NCBI GenBank assembly: GCA_037447655.1
Contig: JBBHKE010000116.1
Location: 126,001 to 182,964 of the forward strand
Direction of reading: 5' to 3'
From: Zygnema cylindricum
Lineage: Eukaryota > Streptophyta > Zygnematophyceae > Zygnematales > Zygnemataceae
DNA length: 56,964 nucleotides
Shown: piece after piece, positions 45,274 to 56,560 of the stretch
How positions within the stretch are numbered: position 1 is the stretch's first letter
How the letters are laid out: the number at the start of each line of letters is the position of its first letter
The notes under the pieces: generated by a model
What the model was told of the DNA's origin: nothing
The model's database searches: none
What the model saw: only the letters and a program-made list of their open reading frames with translations
Translations under genes and position numbers: made by a program

Positions 45274-46635
45274 CCTCTCTCCAAGTGACCTTTTGTATTT
45301 ATACGCCATCTTTGGCCAGCTATAACTAACTGCTCAGGGTAGCAAATTTAGTGATATTTTATGTTGTCGACTCAGGTGAGTCCAAGCTACACATGGTTGT
45401 AGTCAGTCAAAGGTTTTGATTGCCAGAGTGGCGGCATTTCTAAGGGAAATTCAAAGTGGGGAATGCTGTCCAAAACACATGTTCATGCTTTGCATACTGT
45501 GGTGAACTGAACTCAGAGAAAGTCTTCTTTCACATGGGTGAAGCTGTATACGAGTTCTGATTGTCAAGGTGTCAGTCATTTGGGTTTGTATCAACTTCGA
45601 GTCGACACTATCTAGATAAGCTTCTTTAGTTCTGCGATTTTTGCGGGGAAATGGAACCCATAGAATTTGAAGTTATGGGCCCACCATCTAGGGTGCCTAT
45701 TTTTGATGGAACATACTTCACTTACTCAGGATTTATAATGGAGGGATTGCTTTTCGAAAATCACTTATTAGGAATTATTTCGGGACAAGTGAGGTATCCG
45801 CCACCAGGCTTCGGTGGAACTCACTACGGAGATTTAACTGGGGCTTCCTTGAATACCAAACGGAGTTTAGATGCAATGGAGTGTGAAAAGGAAATTATTG
45901 CAATGGAAGAGGGAAAAATGGAGAAGGGTAAAAGAAAACTTGTGGTGAGGGGAGATAGGCTCTCGCCTACAGTTCCACTTGTAGGGGTTATAGCTAATCC
46001 AAAAACTGCAAAAAATGACAGTAAAATTTGGGAGTATAAAAACACTATGCTAAAACATATCATACGTAGAAAAAACATGTTTAAGTCCATATCTATCACT
46101 CTTATAAACCTAACAAAGTCTTTCAAAAATCTTGGATACACTAATTCAAATTTATAACAGTGAGACTATACAGAGGCAGCAATTAGTAAAACGGGAAATA
46201 GAAGCCTATGTTTATAAAGGCGATAGCATGATAGAGTTTTGTAATGATATTACTGCGTAATATGTTGAGCTTGCTAGTGCGGGATATGTAGAATCAGAGG
46301 AGAGAAAAAATGACACAATAATCATGAAACTTCCAGATGAAGATGAAAACATCAATAACCGTATGCAGGAAATGAATTGTTCCTTATGGACTCGGGGCAT
46401 TACCATGGGGATGATTATTGTGAGGGAAAGCATTTTGGAGCTTTGTAGAGGAAGTGACGAGGTGAATGCACAGACAGCAGGTGGTGGTGACTAGCGTAAG
46501 CGTGATGAGAGGAAGAAAGAAAAAGATAAGCCTTATCGAAATTTTGGTTGAAAAAGAGGAAGAGGAAATGAAAAGGGAGCTTCGAAAGGTGGGGTTAGCT
46601 TCTTTGTAAGGAACCGGGTCACTATATGGCAAAGA
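45274..46635 (+). mobile_element. Copia-C: truncated LTR plus gag remnant
   Basis: 45274-45671 matches the end of the Copia-B LTR in plus orientation (GGCCAGCTATAAC, GGGAAATTCAAAGTGGG, GACACTATCTAGATAAGC). Gag starts at 45651 (MEPIEFEVMGPPSRVPIFDG) and is open for 168 codons. It then continues with stops and shifts (YVYKGDSMIEFCNDI with a stop at 46258-46260, a stop where Trp is expected at 46492-46494, and the zinc knuckle out of frame). Sequence relation is closest to Copia-B gag. It is cut at about 46635 by the start of the Copia-D LTR. Confidence 0.82.
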
Positions 46636-46777
46636 CAAACGCAGGTAGCTTGCCTCCAACCCTTCTCTCTAGCCCCCATACTTGTTGTAGTCACTGCAAG
46701 AGAGAGAGAGAGTGATGGAGCTATGGCTACCTCAGCTCCATAAACAGGACTAAAGAGTGACATAAGTCACTCTCAAC

Positions 46778-46863
46778 AAAAGGTTGAGTCCGGCAGGACT
46801 CGAACCTCCGCCCGGCAGAGCGAGGCGAAGATGTCAGCTCTAACCGGTCTGTCGTAGAAGTTC
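46778..46863 (-). other. tRNA-like block in Copia-D 5' LTR (antisense), best B-box
   Basis: On the minus strand: TACGACAGACCGGTTAGAGC (tRNA D-arm-like, with GG and TTAGAGC), about 25 bases, then GGTTCGAGTCC (plus positions 46796-46806), an exact match to the Pol III B-box consensus GGTTCGANTCC, and a TTTT run 15 bases on (46781-46778). Spacing from the D-arm start to the B-box is about 50 bases, as in tRNA genes. T-stem pairing is 4 of 5; the acceptor stem is poor. Confidence 0.55.
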
Positions 46864-47360
46864 GCTAGGATACATATGATTTGATAATTATATAAATTGT
46901 AATATGATTGTTAATTCAATTAACAGAATTATGAATGAGGGAACATAGAACCAGTTGAAAATATAGTGCGAACATGATCTCCGCACGAAACAAATGAATC
47001 AATAATATGTTTTGACGGTTCACATTAAATGTCAGTTTTTGATCCAACGGCACATATCAGCGCCGAGATCTCGGAATGGTCATTTTTGCGGTTTTCGGAC
47101 ATGGCATGACCTGACGCCACGCGGAGAGATAACATTTGGTCGCGGAAATTCCAAGGAACATAAGGACGAGTAAAACGTGGACACGCGTTCACTCAATGGC
47201 CTTGTCGTAAGCACGCCGTACAGAGAGTATTTCGGCCGTAGTACCTTTCTGTACTACGCAGTGATTCGATTGGAACCTACTATAGTAGATAGGGGTTGTG
47301 AGAGGGGTTTAGGACTTAGTAATTTATCTGTAGACAGTCACCTCTCTCTTCGAGAGTTTG

Positions 47361-47367
47361 TATAAAT
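47361..47367 (+). promoter_or_regulatory. TATA box of Copia-D 5' LTR
   Basis: GTATAAATTGGCATCTTTGCC context, conserved at 52763-52769 in the 3' LTR and similar to the Copia-B box. A CT-rich CTCTCTTCGAGAG hairpin lies just upstream. Confidence 0.6.
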
Positions 47368-47560
47368 TGGCATCTTTGCCACCTCATAACTTATCGGCTG
47401 GTTGGCCGTTTTCAATTATTCTTTTTGCTATGGACTCGAGGAGTCCAGGCTGCACAAGGGTGCCGTCAAAGTGTCAATTTGTTCTCTTGGGCAGCAGTGG
47501 TTGTGGCTGGAAGTGGGCTAGTTAAAAGCTATCTAGAGGCTTTCTAAATTTTGTAGTTCA

Positions 47561-48710
47561 ATGGAACACACAAAATTGCAGGTTATGGGCCCACCCTTTT
47601 GGGTGCCCACTTTCAATGGATCTTGGTTCATCTATTGGGAAGCCATGATGATGGGGGCTTTGTACGAAAAACGATATTGGGGTATAATTAGTGGACAAGT
47701 GAAATGTCCACCTCAAGTGGAAGTTTCAAAATTATGTTTTTTGCATTAACCTCTGCTGCTGTAGAGGAGGCAGATGATGGCGACAGCAGTGTGTCTGAAA
47801 AGGGGAAAGAGAAGGAGACGCCTTTTACTCCTATTGCTCCTATTACCACGACACCCGTAACGGCGACCGTGAAGACCACGGAGAACGACACCCAAACGTG
47901 GGAAGACATCAACTCGGCTGCCAAAAACTTCATTCTAAGATGCCTTACTTAGGCTTTGGCAACCCTCCACCTTCGCATTTACAAGGTCGTGGAGTTGTGG
48001 GTGAGTTTGGTGGAGATCTATAGAGTTGCTACTATTCATGAGCTCCAGTTGGCCGAGCAAAAGGTAGGGAATTATACTTACAAAGGGGAAAAGATGTTAG
48101 ACTATTGTCATGATCTCTCTTGTTTGTATACACAGATGGAGAGTGTCTGGTGGACAGGTATAAAGAAGATGAAAGTTAACACTCTCATCATGAAGTTACT
48201 CGACGAGTATGAAAACATAGTGTATAGAGTATAGGAAATGACTGACAGTTCATGGAAGTGGAACACAGTGGTCCGGATGATAATTGTGCAAGAGAACAAA
48301 ATTGAGATCAAGAGAGGGGGAAAGAGCATCCAAGCTCTAGCTGCAGGAGGAAACTGAGAGCAAAAGGATCTGAAAAAATCGTACAAAGGGGAGAGGGATG
48401 GATCTGGAGGACCGAGGCCCCCAAAGGGTCTTTGTCACTTTTGCAAAAAGTCGGGACACTTGATAGCGGATTGTGTCAAGCTATTGCAGTTGAGGCTCCA
48501 AGAAAACAGTGGAGGAGATTCTTCCGGAGAGAAGAACAAGACACTTGTGGTCACAAAAGTGAAAGGAGAGACAAAAGACGAGTTCTATGAGCACGAGGAT
48601 GGGGAGCTTCTTCTTGAAGAGAGTTTGGAGGAGAAGGAGATCCCTCGGAACAGATGTGTGCTCTTGGAGCAATTCGGGAAGCTCCATAGGAAGCATGGAT
48701 CATCGACTCA
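47561..48710 (+). pseudogene. Copia-D Gag remnant
   Basis: MEHTKLQVMGPP... then frame changes near 47745, a stop at 47950, and further breaks at 48232 and 48356. Recognisable parts: ETWE/QTWEDINSAAKNFILRC, YTYKGEKMLDYCHDL, KLLDEYENIVYRV and the zinc knuckle CHFCKKSGHLIADC at about 48430-48475. Closest to Copia-A gag. Confidence 0.85.
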
Positions 48711-49650
48711 GGTGCATCCATGCATATGTGTCGTGATAAGCACCTCTTTACTAAGCTAAGAAAGATCCCTACTGTAAAGATAGAGTATGGGGATGGGAGA
48801 GTGGTTACGACAAATCTAGTGGGGTCGGTAGACCTGAAAGTCTTAGTGGAGGGAAAGACTTCCATACTCACCTTCTCAGATGTACTCTACATTCCTCAGC
48901 TGAGTAAAAATCTTGTCTCTACATCTGTGTTAGACAACAAAGAGTTTGATACCTTCACTAGAAAGGGAGTCTTTACAACTAAGTATGGGGATGAAGTCTA
49001 CTTCACGGCAGTTAACGGTAGCCAAGGAATGTTTAGTGTTAACCTGAGTAATGAAAAGAAGAATGCTTACTATGTTGGTGTTCCAAAACTGATGATTTGG
49101 CATAAGCGGTTGGGGCATGTGCATTTTGATAAGCTGAGGGAAATGAAGAAACTTGGTGTAGTAGAAGGCATTTTGTTTGGGGATAATAAAATGGTGGATG
49201 ATTGTAGTGGCTGTGCTCAAGATAAGGCTCACAAACTTCTTTTTCCCAAAGACGCCACATATACGGGTGAGAAAGTACTTGATTTAGTCCACACAGTTAT
49301 TTGGGGACCAACAAAAGTACCTTCGTTCGGAGGGAAGAGGTTTATGTTTTCAATAACAGATGATTGGTCTAGAAACTCTAAAGTCTACTTTCTAAAAATA
49401 AAGTCTGAAACACCAACTTACTTCAAAGAATAAAAAGCCTAGAGTGAGAAGTTGCATGGAACCCCCATTAAGAGAATAAAGAGTGATAATGGGGGAGAAT
49501 ATACCTCTAACCAGTTTGACGAATACTTGAGAGATGAGGGAGTTTAGCAGCAGAAAACTGTACCATATAACCCGGAACAAAATGGTGTAGCTAAAAGGTT
49601 ACCCGAACACTATGAAATAGTGTATGCAGTATGTTGGCCGACAAGAAAAT
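48690..49650 (+). pseudogene. Copia-D protease and integrase remnant
   Basis: Protease AWIIDSGASMHMC at about 48692-48732, then in the frame opened at 48720 IEYGDGRVVTTNL, WHKRLGHVHFDKLREMKKLG and CSGCAQDKAH. The integrase core reads HTVIWGP, with Val (49296-49298) for the first catalytic Asp. KSDNGGE keeps the second Asp, and the third position reads Lys (49593-49595, GVAKRL). Stops at 49431 and around 49437 and 49544. Catalytically dead by sequence. Confidence 0.87.
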
Positions 49651-51475
49651 AGCAAAGAGATTTTGGGCAGAAGCCAAGAACTGTGCCAAGTACATTAAAA
49701 ATAAAGTTATAACCTCAACTGTAAAAATAATATCACCGTATGAGAGATGGGTTGGAAGGAAACTAGATATCTTTCACCTTAAAGTATTCGGTAGCCAAGT
49801 TTATTGTCTTGACACGGATAGGAAAACTGGAAACTATATGCTAATGGAAAACCTGGATACTTTGTAGGATATGATGAGGATGTCAAGGGATATAGAGTCC
49901 ATGACTTAGCAAAGAAAGATATCATTCTGGTCAAACACCTAGTTGTCATGGATGAAGGGAAGTCATTTGACCCTACCAAATATACCAAGAAGATAAGAAT
50001 CAGATTCGAGTCCGAAAGTGAAGAGAACTCGGTTGTTCGCGAAAGGGACATGAGTGAAACACTGATTGCAGATTCAGGGGAGATCAAAGATACAGGAGAT
50101 CCATAAAAAATCTCACATATTCTTATAGACTTTGAGGAGACAGAAGAGGAGGAACTAGAACCGGCTTCCATGGATAGGGGAGCCAATGAGACAGTAAGGA
50201 GAAATCCAAGACTTCCTTCCATTCTAGCATCAGAGTTTGAGGGAGGGAGAAGGAGCAGCATAGCGATACAAGAGAAACGGGCCGCTCATAAGGTAACTAA
50301 GCTATCTCACCCAGATGAGCCTCAGTCATACTCGGAGGCAGTGAACAGTCCAGAGAAAGACATATCGATTAGAGCCATAAATGATGAGATGGCCTCCATC
50401 ATGGAAGCAAATACTTGGGAACTAGGAGACTGTCCTCCGGACATAAAACCGATTGGCTGTAAATGGGTGTTTAAACTAAAACTGAACAGAGATAATACCA
50501 TTGAAAGATATAAAGCTTGGTTAGAAGCAAAAGGGTTCACCCAAAACGAGGGGATTGACTATGAGGAGACTTTTGCTCCAGTTGTTATGTTCTCATCAGT
50601 AACAATTCTCCTCAGTCTAGCGGCAGCGGAAGACATGGAAATACACCAGATGGATATTAAGACCGCCTTTCTCAATAGTGAATTAGAGGAAGAAATTTTT
50701 ATGCGGCAACCATAAAGGGTTGTGGAGGAAGGAGAAGAGAGCAAAGTCTGCAAACTCATAAAGTCGTTATATGGACTAAAGCAGGCTCCCCGACAGCGGA
50801 ATAAGAAACTAGATGAGTTTCTCACCGATTTGGGATACATCTGGATCAGCTTTGACAATTCTATCTCTATGTTTGAACATGAGAATGGTGTGATTTTTAT
50901 TGCAATTTATGTGGACGATTCTATCTATATGTTTGAACATGAGAATGGTGTGATTTTTATTGCAATTTATGTGGACGATTTGCAGGTGTTAAGTAAGTCA
51001 TTGGAAAAGATCAATAAGTTATAGAAAGATCTTAGAAGCAGATTTGACATGAAGGATTTAGGGGAGGCAATACATATTTTGGGAATCCAAATGGAGAGAG
51101 ATAGGGGGAAAAGAATCATTAGACTTACCCAGAAAGAAGCAATAAGTAACATGCTTGAGAAATTCCAGATGGAAAATGCAAACAGTTGTACCATTTACAT
51201 GGACTTGAAGAACGTAACTGATAGAAGTGTAGAAAGAGGAGTGATAATCTTAGATGATCAAATAAGTCCAGAAAAGAGAGAGTTTATGAAGTCTATCTCT
51301 TACAGGCAGGTTGTAGGAAGTTTGATATACTTTATGAACTGTACCTGGCCAGACATAGGGTTAGTAGTTGGAGTACTCAATAGGAGTCTTAATGATCCTA
51401 GGAAGAGAAAGTGGGAGGCAGCCAAGAGAGTCATGAGATATCTGGTGGAAACCAGAGATTTATGGTTGCATTTGT
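49651..51475 (+). pseudogene. Copia-D integrase tail and reverse transcriptase remnant
   Basis: WAEAKNCAKYIKNKV, KVFGSQVYCLD, then after shifts the linker and RT: NPRLPSILASEFEGGRRSS, CKWVFKLKLN, YKAWLEAKGFTQNEG, HQMDIKTAFLNSELEEEIF, stop at 50713, SLYGLKQAPRQ, two YVDD motifs from a 60-bp duplication, stop at 51022, then LTQKEAISNMLEKF and GSLIYFMNCTWPD. Confidence 0.88.
50854..50973 (+). repeat. 60-bp tandem duplication spanning the RT YVDD motif
   Basis: Units 50854-50913 and 50914-50973 are identical but for two bases. Each encodes SI.MFEHENGVIFIAIYVDD or its equivalent, so the catalytic YVDD occurs twice, 20 residues apart, with the frame preserved. Confidence 0.95.
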
Positions 51476-51966
51476 GAGGGGAGCACACTGATATCACTAC
51501 TTGGAGTGATGCCTGTTATGGGATGCACCTATGAGAAGATGCACTTCTGAGTATGTGTTGTATGTGGGGGAGGGTGCTTGATGTTAGAGTAGCAAGCAAC
51601 AAAAGGTGGTTCCTCAGTCTACTATGGAGGCTGAGTATATGGTTTCTTGTTCTTCTGTGAAAGAGTTGATGTGTGTCAAGTCTTTGTTGCAAGAACTCGG
51701 GTATATGAACGAGGGAGTGCATGAAGTCTTTTGTGATAATCAGGCTGCCGTTGCAATTACAGTTAATCCAAAACATCATTTCAAAGCTAAGCACATGGAC
51801 ATAAGATTGAGCTCCGTGAGAGAAAAAGTTGAAAATTAAATTGTGAATCTTGTGTATATGTCTGATGAAGAGATGGTGGCTGACATGATGACCAAACCTA
51901 TGCCTTGTCCCAAGTTAAAATATTGTAGGGAAAAATGTGGATTAAAGGAAAAGGTAAAATTAGACT
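51476..51966 (+). pseudogene. Copia-D RNase H remnant
   Basis: TDITTWSDACYG, SKQQKVVPQSTMEAEYMVSCSSVKELM, VFCDNQAAVAITVNPKHHFKAKHMDIR and MVADMMTKPMP are recognisable. Stops at 51475, 51837 and others. It ends at the LTR with the polypurine tract AAATAAAGGGAG (51969-51981). Confidence 0.87.
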
Positions 51967-51981
51967 AGAAAATAAAGGGAG

Positions 51982-52983
51982 TGTTGAAAAGTATTAGAGT
52001 TATAGAGTATTTTATAGGTCTGAATTGTTTGGTAGAAAAAGAAAAGAAAACGCAGGCAGCCTGCCTCCACCCTTTTCCTCTATCCCTCATACTTGTTGTA
52101 GTTACTGAAGAAGAGAGAGAGTAGTGGAGCCATGGCTGCCCAGCTCCATAGGCAGTACTAATAGCGACATAAGTCACTCTCAACAAAAGGTTGAATTCGG
52201 TAGGATTCAAACCTCTGACTGCATGGCGAGGCGTAGCCGTTAGCTCTAACTGGTCTGCCGTAGGAGTTCGTTGAAATACATAGGGTGTGATAAATTTTTA
52301 AATCGTACTATAATCCTTAATCCGATTAACGGAATTACGAATGAGGAGACATAGAACTAGTTAATATATAGTGCGAACAAGATCCTGCACGAAACAAATG
52401 AATCAAACATTTGTTTCATCCGCTAATATTAAATGTCGGATTTAATCCAACGGCACACATTGCCGCCGCGATTTCGAAATGGTCACTTTGGCGTTTTTCG
52501 GACGTGGCATGACCTGGCGCCACGTGGAGAGATAACATTTGGTCGGGAGAATTGCGAGGAACATAAGGACGAGTAAAATGTGGATTCGCGTCACCTAAAG
52601 GGCCTTGTTGTACACCAACCGTACAGAAAGGACATCGACGGTAGTACCTTTTTGTACTATACAGTGATTTGATTGGTTAGTACTGGAGTAGATAGGGGTT
52701 GTGAGAGGGAATTAGGACTTAACAAATTTTGGTAGACAACCTCCTCTCTCTATGAGAGTTTGTATAAATTGGCATCTTTGCCACGTCATAAATAATCGGT
52801 TGGCTGGCCGTTTTCAGTGATTGTTGTTGCTACGGACTCAAGGGAGGCTTGACTACATAGGGGTACGGTCAGATTTTCAATTTTTCTGCTTGTGCAGCAG
52901 TGATTTTGGCTGAAAGTGGGTTAGTTAAAAACTATCTAGAGGCTTCCTGAATTCTGTAGTTTAATGGAGGACATAGAATTTTC
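51982..52983 (+). repeat. Copia-D 3' LTR
   Basis: Starts TGTTGAAAAGTATTAGAG after the polypurine tract. TATA box at 52763-52769. Carries the tRNA-like block at 52185-52270. The end ATGGAGGACATAGAATTT runs into fold-back-type sequence, so the final CA is not visible. Confidence 0.88.
52185..52270 (-). other. tRNA-like block in Copia-D 3' LTR (antisense)
   Basis: Minus strand: TACGGCAGACCAGTTAGAGC, about 25 bases, B-box-like GGTTTGAATCC (52203-52213, one change from consensus), ACCGAATTCAACC, TTTT (52188-52185). Upstream GAACTCC and downstream GAATTC give a partial acceptor-like pairing. Confidence 0.5.
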
Positions 52984-53070
52984 TCGATAAATCGAAGCGA
53001 TATATCGATTATCGGTAGGTGAAAAAAATGTACATATCGGTCATTGGCAAATGGCTACCGATGCACAACA
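52984..53070. mobile_element. Fragment of the TAGTGTTG-type fold-back family
   Basis: CGATATATCGATTATCGG, AAAAAATGTACATATCGG and ACCGATGCACAACA parallel 5900-5985 (AAAAAATGGTACATATCG...CCAATGCACAACAC). It abuts the Copia-D LTR end, so it either truncated the LTR or was the insertion site. Confidence 0.5.
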
Positions 53071-54570
53071 ATAACAAAAACCATCATCACTTATAAGTAG
53101 TGTTGCATTGAGAAAATCTTTATCCCGATTAATTGATATGATCGTGGATATGGAGTGGATACCGTGGTGGAAGATATAATAGGCGCCTGCTATCATCTAC
53201 CACCGTGTTTATGGAAAGAGAGTCACAACTTCTGCTCGTTATAGGATAATTAACACACGTTGTCCGTAAAAAGCAACGAGAATGCCTAGTGAAGGACTCC
53301 TCGATCCGTTAAACCCAATTTCAACTGTCTTTAATCTCAATCCAAAAATGGCGAAGCATAGCCGCCAACTAACGAATCAACCAGTATTACTCAATGCAGC
53401 TTAGATTGTTAAATTCATTGCATGTGTGACAAACGTGGTACTTAACAACATACGATCAAATCATGTGTATATTATTCAAGGAACTAGTCAAACCCCAGCA
53501 AATTAATCTCAACACTATATTAAAGCCTTGAGGAGTGTACTTTTCTTATCAACAAACTCAATAGGTTAGCACTTGTTGAGTCAATGTTAGGGCACAACGG
53601 TAACCTTTGTGTATATAGATGAGGAATTTACACAAGTATGTAAATGTTAAAAACACATGATAAGCAATGAGTTGAGTACATATAAACAAATTGAAAAAAT
53701 GCCAAATTGAAGCTGATGAATAAAATAGAACACAAATTGTGTGGACAACGTGAACAACCAACTTCTACGTAAAGGGGACAACATTTCCCTTCGTCGTGGA
53801 AAAGAAGAAAAAAGGAGTGAGTGTTGTAACATCTTATTTTTTAATAAAACTTGTTTACAACAAGGTGATGGATTAAAAACTCAAAACAAATAGTAAAAAT
53901 AAAGGCATAACAAATTAAATAATAAACATGGCATAATTAGACAGCATAAATCAATGTTCAAGGTACAAAAAATAGGAAGGAGCTCGTTCGTTATCTATGC
54001 ACGCGTGGGGAATATTTGTCCCTGTTTTATGGTTTGGTCTTGTTGAGCACCAAAACTATGGAACGGTGAAGCCATTATAGATTGGTTTTGTCTGGTACTG
54101 AGGATCATGTAAGCTTGCTTTGTTTGTTAAAAAGTCAGCTAAATCGTTTGATGAGTTTTGATTGGTAAACCGTCACTGTAAGTGTGTAGTGGTAACCTTT
54201 TTAATATGGTATTAAAGGTACATGTGAAGGTACATTTGTTATGCATTGTATAGTACCAACAGTAGGTTAACGTAATATAATGACCACATGTTAGTGTAAC
54301 ATGTGGCAGTTGTACCTACAGATGTTAGTTGAAAAGGTTTTACAAAACTTGTAAGCCTTTCCCATCTCCCTCGCTTTTTTCTCTTGCTCTATTTTGAAGG
54401 TTTTTGTTTTGTCCACTAAATCAGTTCAACGTTTCTTTGAAAAAACAATTTTTACAACTTTTTAAAAAAAGCATGATGATAAACCATCGTAATACACAAG
54501 AACAAAAACTGAGAGGTAGAAACGATCCTGAAAGACCAGACACGTAGAAAAAAATTTAAAGGAAAAACAA
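53071..54570. other. AT-rich intergenic stretch, no gene recognised
   Basis: No reading frame with family motifs and no repeat shared with the rest of the window beyond a TAGTGTTGCATTGAG start-like motif at 53098. Unique sequence as far as can be seen. Confidence 0.4.
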
Positions 54571-55074
54571 CTAGAAAGAAACTAAGATGCAACCAACGGT
54601 AAGCCACCAAAAGACACTAAAACTAACAACAAATGAAAAAACAACAAATGCTATACTACACCCAAAACGGAAAATACCTAACCAAACCTCAAAATAGGTA
54701 ACCACCAAAAGAAAACCCTTAAAACCTGAGGTTCGTTGGAGCACATTGAAGTTCCAAAACACGTATATCATTTGAAAAAAGAGTAGTGCATCGAAGGAGG
54801 ATGGAAGCTTGCACTCGCTGTAGAGCCACAAATCAATGTTGAAGATAAAACCAACTAACGATAGAAACGAGAGGGCTCTCATTTCCCTCCTATTAAAAGA
54901 ACTCTGATGATGTGTACGGGCGAACTCATCCAAGGCAGTACATAAGCAACTAAACATGTCAGTAGCGATCATGATTACTTCATCCATAATAATCGCACTC
55001 GTTCTTCTTGCCAACGTTACGCGGGGGCAGTCCAGCTTGTGGAATTGCTTGATAAATAACCGTGACAAAGGCAA
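54571..55074 (-). CDS. Hypothetical ORF related to the 42-kb decayed frame
   Basis: 167 codons open from the ATG at 55074. The middle part (IIMDEVIMIATDM...SSFNRREMRAL...IDLWLYSECKLPSSFDALLFF..IYVFW) matches frame 42662-42913 on the other strand, position by position, including SECKL.PSF. The C-terminal 50 residues are hydrophobic and may be readthrough of non-coding sequence. No signal or known domain recognised. Probably a fragment of an uncharacterised repeat family and not a host gene. Confidence 0.35.
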   Translation of the reverse strand: MPLSRLFIKQFHKLDCPRVTLARRTSAIIMDEVIMIATDMFSCLCTALDEFARTHHQSSFNRREMRALSFLSLVGFIFNIDLWLYSECKLPSSFDALLFFQMIYVFWNFNVLQRTSGFKGFLLVVTYFEVWLGIFRFGCSIAFVVFSFVVSFSVFWWLTVGCILVSF

Positions 55075-55530
55075 GGTTTGCTAAAACAATGCCTCTAAAA
55101 ACACATAGGGCAAAACAATATCACTCATCCGCAAAAAAATAGGGAGAGGGAGAGGGAGAGGAGGGAGGTGCATACAAGCTTTATTTAAAGACGGGTGATT
55201 GTAAACCATCTTGTGTACATGAAAACAAAGAAAAAGACGAAAAGAAAGCGATAAAAACTTGCACGGAACCAAACACACCAAAAAATGAAAAACTCTGCAA
55301 AAAAAAAAACTGACAAAAACTAAAAATGTATAAATCGAGAAAAAGAAAGACATTTTTTTTTACTTTTTCATCCATCTATTGGCTCAATGTGTTTGGAGAA
55401 CTTCATATCCCTTTGTTCTTTTCTACCATTTTATGGTCACCATAATTTTTTTAAAGAGAACTAAAAAAATAACTACTTTTGCTGAAACCGGTTATATGGT
55501 TTTGGAAACTCAGAAACCAAATGAAAATTG
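55075..55530. other. No gene seen; short GGGAGA-type purine run
   Basis: AT-rich. GGGAGAGGGAGAGGGAGAGG at 55141-55160 is a small microsatellite. The minus-strand frame at 55081-55353 is hydrophobic by composition only. Confidence 0.4.
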
Positions 55531-55708
55531 CAGCAAATAGTACAATTGCGACAGAAGGTACAACTGCAGCAAATAGTACAACTGCAACAAATAGTACAAT
55601 TGCAACAAATAGTACAATCACAGCAAATAGTACAGCTGCAATAGATAGTACAATGGCAAAATATAGTACAACTAAAACAAATAGTACAACTGCAACAAAT
55701 TGTACATG
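55531..55708. repeat. 18-bp minisatellite (AATAGTACAACTGCAACA)
   Basis: About ten units of AATAGTACAACTGCAACA with single-base variants. Open on both strands: the plus frame gives six-residue NST-TAT repeats (a run of N-x-T/S sequons), the minus frame CTI-C.. cysteine repeats. The plus ORF starts at 55479 and ends at 55754. There is no signal peptide or domain, so a protein is doubtful. Confidence 0.85.
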
Positions 55709-55839
55709 CGTTATAATCGTTGCTATTATGAAAATTCACATTCGACCTGTTTGACTATTTGGACTTTCTGAAACAGATTGATGACGAAGACCTATAACCA
55801 AAAAAATAAAAATACAGAACTCCATGGAGAGAAAGTTTG

Positions 55840-56120
55840 TCCAAATACTCCAAAAAATGTCGTCAACTCTATGCCTACTCTCCAAAACTTCATAAAAATG
55901 GCACCGTGAAAATCAGTTCGTGACAGAGAAAACTCTCCAATACATAACAAAAATGGCACTGTGAAAATCAATATGTGGCAGAGAAAACCGTAAGTGTCTA
56001 AATATTCCGGAAAATATGCTATCCAATCTAAGCATGTTCTCCAAAACTTAATAAATGGCACTTTTGAAATTAGTTTCTGATCAAAGAAACAGTAAGTGGC
56101 CTCACTCTCATTTAGGGTTA
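55840..56120. repeat. Imperfect tandem repeat, ~60 to 110-bp units
   Basis: CTCCAAAACTTCATAAAAAT, ATGGCAC.GTGAAAATCA, TGGCAGAGAAAAC and GTAAGTG blocks recur three times, for example at 55880, 55935 and 56045, with decay. Confidence 0.65.
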
Positions 56121-56374
56121 AGGAGTTAAAGCACATCCTCTCTCTGTTTTGAAGTTATAAACAAATCTTCACTCCATATAAGGGTTTTATGCACATTCTC
56201 ACTCCCTTTCACCGTTTAGACAAAACCTATCATGATAAAATAATTAAAGGAATTGGGAAGGGTATTGAAACAACAAATAACAATCCTACCAGAAAGTTAT
56301 AAAACAGTAAAAAACCTAAACCCGAGAACAGCACGACCAGAGACAATGATGTTTTTCTACATCGACGTATGAAG

Positions 56375-56560
56375 ATTGTATCGATTAGGTCATTAAAATA
56401 TTAATAAAAATCTATTTAGTGCTGATTAGGTCATTAAACTAACAAAAATATCTAGATCATACTGACTAGGTCGTTAAAATAAAAAAATTTGTTTAGATTC
56501 TATCGATTAGGTTATTAAAATAGCAAAGAATCGGATCTATTAGGTCATTAAAAAACAGTA
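56375..56560. repeat. GATTAGGTCATTAAAATA repeat, five units
   Basis: CGATTAGGTCATTAAAATA and variants at about 56383, 56425, 56466, 56505 and 56538, spaced 30 to 45 bases apart, separated by AT-rich linkers with ATCTA.AT. Confidence 0.75.

Larger units (their letters stand above)
46636..47580 (+). repeat. Copia-D 5' LTR (5'-truncated)
   Basis: Collinear with 52047-52983. TATA box TATAAAT at 47361-47367, antisense tRNA-like block at 46778-46863. Ends ...ATGGAACACACAAAATTGCA followed by GGTTATGGGCCC, so the gag ATG at 47561 is 20 bases inside the LTR, as in Copia-A and B. Confidence 0.88.
46636..52983 (+). mobile_element. Copia-D: nearly full, inactive copia element
   Basis: The left LTR (46636-47580) lacks about its first 65 bases, the interior is 47581-51981, and the right LTR is 51982-52983 with an altered last base pair. 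No target duplication can be checked because the left end is cut. All copia domains are present in order but with many stops and shifts, and the integrase active site is lost. The family tie to A-C is clear from the gag start (VMGPP) at the LTR border. Confidence 0.9.

Noticed and set aside
49779-50261. 160-codon minus-strand frame in Copia-D
   Set aside because: Antisense shadow of the integrase/RT linker region.
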